NCBI RefSeq assembly: GCF_039543525.1 | Contig: NZ_BAABJX010000005.1 | Location: forward strand, 62,001 to 126,000 | Source: Algivirga pacifica | Lineage (GTDB): Bacteria > Bacteroidota > Bacteroidia > Cytophagales > Flammeovirgaceae | DNA: 64,000 bases | Direction of reading: 5' to 3' | Shown: one piece after another, positions 62,064 to 64,000 of the stretch | Numbering within the stretch: position 1 is the stretch's first letter | Layout: each line of letters begins with the position of its first letter | Notes under the pieces: model-generated | The model's database searches: none | Seen by the model: only the letters and a program-made list of their open reading frames with translations | Told to the model about the DNA's origin: nothing | Translations under genes and position numbers: made by a program

Positions 62064-63683
62064 TTATTGTTTCAAAAACCGCTCTACCCATCGTTGACCT
62101 TCACTCTGTACTTGCAGTACATAAGGCCCTGCAGTAAGAGACGTTGTATCGATGGTTTGGGATGCACTACCCAAATATCTTTTTTCTATCAGAACTCTTC
62201 CGTAAAGGTCGAATATGCGGAGGGTATAAGGCTCTCCAATTAAAGGAACCGTGACCGATAATTGATTTCTTGTAGGGTTGGGATATATTTTTAGTGGCGT
62301 AACTTCTTCCGGTGCTACACTAGAGATCGTATTTCCATCCGTATTGAGTAGGTTGGAGGGAGATGAGAAGCCTTTGGCATTAGCGACATAGATGCGATAG
62401 AAATAGTACTGTTGCGATATGGCAGGAATCTCATCCTCCAAAGAAGTTTGAGAGAGATCGTCGATAATCGCAATGGTTTCAAAGTTGAAGTTGTTGAAGC
62501 TTCTTTCCACAACATATACCGCATTTCCTTCTTGTTGCTCATCACCTTGATAACGGTTCCAGGAAAGTCGAACATTGTCCCCTATACCTACTGCTTGTCC
62601 GTTAAGTGATACAGAAGGAGCGTCCATATTTAATGTATTTCTTCTTGGAGCAAGGGAAAGCACATCCAGCATACGCTCCTGTTGCTGCTTGGTAAACAAG
62701 TACATGCAGGAGTCGGCAGGGTAGTCCATAAAGTTCTGGAACATGGCATAGTCATAGAAAGGATCTTCTTCACAAGCTTCAGGGCCTGGGAATACACAAG
62801 AGGTGTTGACACCTATATCTCCATGACTCTTTCCAATTAAAGGAGTATCTAGTACGAAGTCATCTTTTTGGCAGCTTTCGATTTCCCCCCAAGGGTGTAA
62901 TAAACCAAGGTAATGGCCAACTTCATGGGTAGTTGTTCGTCCCCAATTAAAAGGAGTTCTTAGTTCAAAGGAACGGCTTTGTCGATTGTCTCCAAATACT
63001 TTATAGTCGATAACAATACCATCGTAATTATCTGTCCCTTTAGAGTAATTCCCTTCATTAATACCTAGTCCTTCAATTTGATTACTCACAGGGAAATAAC
63101 CCAAGCCTAATAGATCATCCCGACGAAATTTCACTATCCATATATTAAGAAAGCGATACGGATCCCATTGGGTTTGGGCCATCAGATTAGGCAAATCTCC
63201 AATATCCCAGCCCTCACTATTATTGAGGTTGACTCTATTAATGCCAGCCTCTGGAAGAACATTACCAATGGGATCAACAGGTGAAAGCTTAAAATTGATA
63301 ATCTCTTCTGCAGGAATGACCACATCTTTAAAAACGTCGGGTGTTTTCTCTGTATCAGCATTAAACCCATTGAAGTCCTGATTGAGTACATGAACCTGAG
63401 AAACAAGTTGCTCATAAGGGAGGTTTTCTCCTGTCCCTATGGGAATTCCGCTGTGTATTACATGAATAACGACCGGAAGTATAATCGGAGAAGTGGCACT
63501 TCTTCGGGCACTTGAATGCCAGTTTGGAATGGGCGTACTACGCTGATAAATTTTTGTATTGTTTCGCTGGGCAGGGGATATTGTAGCAGGTAAGTCATGG
63601 GCACAGCGTATGACCGACTGCCCCTGCAATTGTTGCGCAAAAGCGAGAAGTATAATGAAGAAGTAATAGCGGTAAAATGACAT
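62064..63683 (-). CDS. T9SS-secreted M43 metalloprotease
   Basis: A 539-aa secreted zinc protease of the pappalysin-like M43 family. Signal peptide ends AQQLQGQ. The zinc motif is THEVGHYLGLLHPWG (HExxHxxGxxH). A fibronectin-III-like domain follows (about 400-455), then a T9SS sorting domain (LKIYPNPTRNQLSVTV to ERFLKQ). The ATG at 63683 gives a clean signal peptide; an ATG 15 codons upstream would not. Confidence 0.92.
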   Translation of the reverse strand: MSFYRYYFFIILLAFAQQLQGQSVIRCAHDLPATISPAQRNNTKIYQRSTPIPNWHSSARRSATSPIILPVVIHVIHSGIPIGTGENLPYEQLVSQVHVLNQDFNGFNADTEKTPDVFKDVVIPAEEIINFKLSPVDPIGNVLPEAGINRVNLNNSEGWDIGDLPNLMAQTQWDPYRFLNIWIVKFRRDDLLGLGYFPVSNQIEGLGINEGNYSKGTDNYDGIVIDYKVFGDNRQSRSFELRTPFNWGRTTTHEVGHYLGLLHPWGEIESCQKDDFVLDTPLIGKSHGDIGVNTSCVFPGPEACEEDPFYDYAMFQNFMDYPADSCMYLFTKQQQERMLDVLSLAPRRNTLNMDAPSVSLNGQAVGIGDNVRLSWNRYQGDEQQEGNAVYVVERSFNNFNFETIAIIDDLSQTSLEDEIPAISQQYYFYRIYVANAKGFSSPSNLLNTDGNTISSVAPEEVTPLKIYPNPTRNQLSVTVPLIGEPYTLRIFDLYGRVLIEKRYLGSASQTIDTTSLTAGPYVLQVQSEGQRWVERFLKQ

Positions 63684-63865
63684 GTGTTCGTAGTTTGATC
63701 TCCATTGGAGAACGGTGTTTTTGATCAAAATATGTTGAGATACTTTGTGGCCTAAAGTATGGAAATATACACATTCACAGGGAATATCAGCAGCGAGGGA
63801 ACAAGAAAGTACTCCTTTCCTAAGGATACTTCTGATAGAAAGCTATGTTTTAGGTCCTATTTTTT

Positions 63866-63873
63866 TAAATTTG
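63866..63873 (+). promoter_or_regulatory. Bacteroidota -7 box upstream of pyrH
   Basis: TAAATTTG followed by C matches TAnnTTTGC completely, 28 bp before the pyrH ATG. A clear -33 element was not seen. Confidence 0.5.
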
Positions 63874-63901
63874 CCAAACTTTACAAATCATCATTCCAAT
63901 C

Positions 63902-64000
63902 ATGAAATACAAGAGAATTCTTCTAAAACTTAGCGGTGAAGCGTTGATGGGAGACCAACAATATGGTATCGATCCCCAACGTCTGGAACAATATGCACAG
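63902..64000 (+). CDS. pyrH: uridylate kinase PyrH (5' part)
   Basis: The first 33 codons of a gene that continues past the window. The translation MKYKRILLKLSGEALMGDQQ and following residues are the conserved start of bacterial UMP kinase, with the phosphate-binding KLSGEALMG. The enzyme phosphorylates UMP to UDP. A -7 box lies 28 bp upstream, so the gene probably has its own promoter. Confidence 0.93.
   Translation, partial: MKYKRILLKLSGEALMGDQQYGIDPQRLEQYAQ

Noticed and set aside
61901..62243. two overlapping plus-strand frames across the inverted repeat
   Set aside because: They translate the palindrome and then run antisense to the M43 protease gene.

Overview
The window is a chromosomal segment of a Bacteroidota bacterium, most likely a marine Cytophagales relative. 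Four lines of evidence support this. Two proteins end in type IX secretion (T9SS) sorting domains (the 1829-aa chitinase and the M43 protease). Several promoters match the Bacteroidota pattern TTTG / TAnnTTTG. Typical Bacteroidota families are present (DUF5723 barrel, propeller-Y_Y_Y-LuxR regulator, UMF1 transporter, FtsH next to RsfS and BirA). The carotenoid genes fit saproxanthin/myxol-type pigments. No rRNA, tRNA, CRISPR array, phage or insertion sequence was seen. The assignment below order level is inference.

Layout. 0.4-3.7 kb: an overlapping carotenoid operon (crtD-like desaturase, cruF-like hydratase, crtZ, crtYcd). 3.9-13.9 kb: membrane and signalling genes (DUF2254, PAS histidine kinase, DUF389, porin, Bor-like lipoprotein), then a two-gene unit of an HD + Pycsar-effector-type (PycTM/DUF5706) membrane protein and a membrane class III nucleotide cyclase. 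14-27.8 kb: secreted or outer-membrane functions (S10 carboxypeptidase, two surface proteins, one a six-repeat FG-GAP protein), a UMF1 transporter, an ECF sigma factor, an M49-like lipoprotein peptidase, a lipoprotein + DUF5723 barrel pair and a BadF-type kinase. 28-36.3 kb: housekeeping (ftsH, rsfS, birA, tex, purine nucleoside phosphorylase, Usp, Rrf2). 36.5-45.5 kb: a giant double-GH18 chitinase divergent from a one-piece propeller/LuxR regulator. 45.6-64 kb: TPR protein, methyltransferase, MscS, MlaFE-like ABC pair, SDR, acyltransferase, MarR, TonB-dependent receptor, GT2, YitT, a PP2C phosphatase, an NTF2-like lipoprotein, an M43 protease and the start of pyrH.

The most unusual feature is between the genes. 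Gene ends, especially convergent ones, carry nested inverted repeats. Three kinds recur: (1) heptanucleotide tandem arrays, each with a different unit, often with a degenerate reverse-complement arm nearby; (2) GTTGA-linked strings of mini-hairpins with 3-nt loops, assembled into palindromes with perfect arms of up to 49 bp; (3) a dispersed palindrome of the form GGGCGACC-N5-GGTCGCCC. All twelve convergent junctions in the window hold a palindrome or inverted repeat. Some arrays supply the stop codon or last codons of the flanking gene.

The two best candidates for new biology are the HD-PycTM/cyclase pair (11.66-13.96 kb), a possible Pycsar-like signalling or defence unit, and this intergenic repeat system. 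A likely attenuated or small RNA upstream of the methyltransferase gene, a structured region upstream of mscS, and repeated GGGG(A/T)TAC motifs in the chitinase/regulator promoter region also deserve attention.
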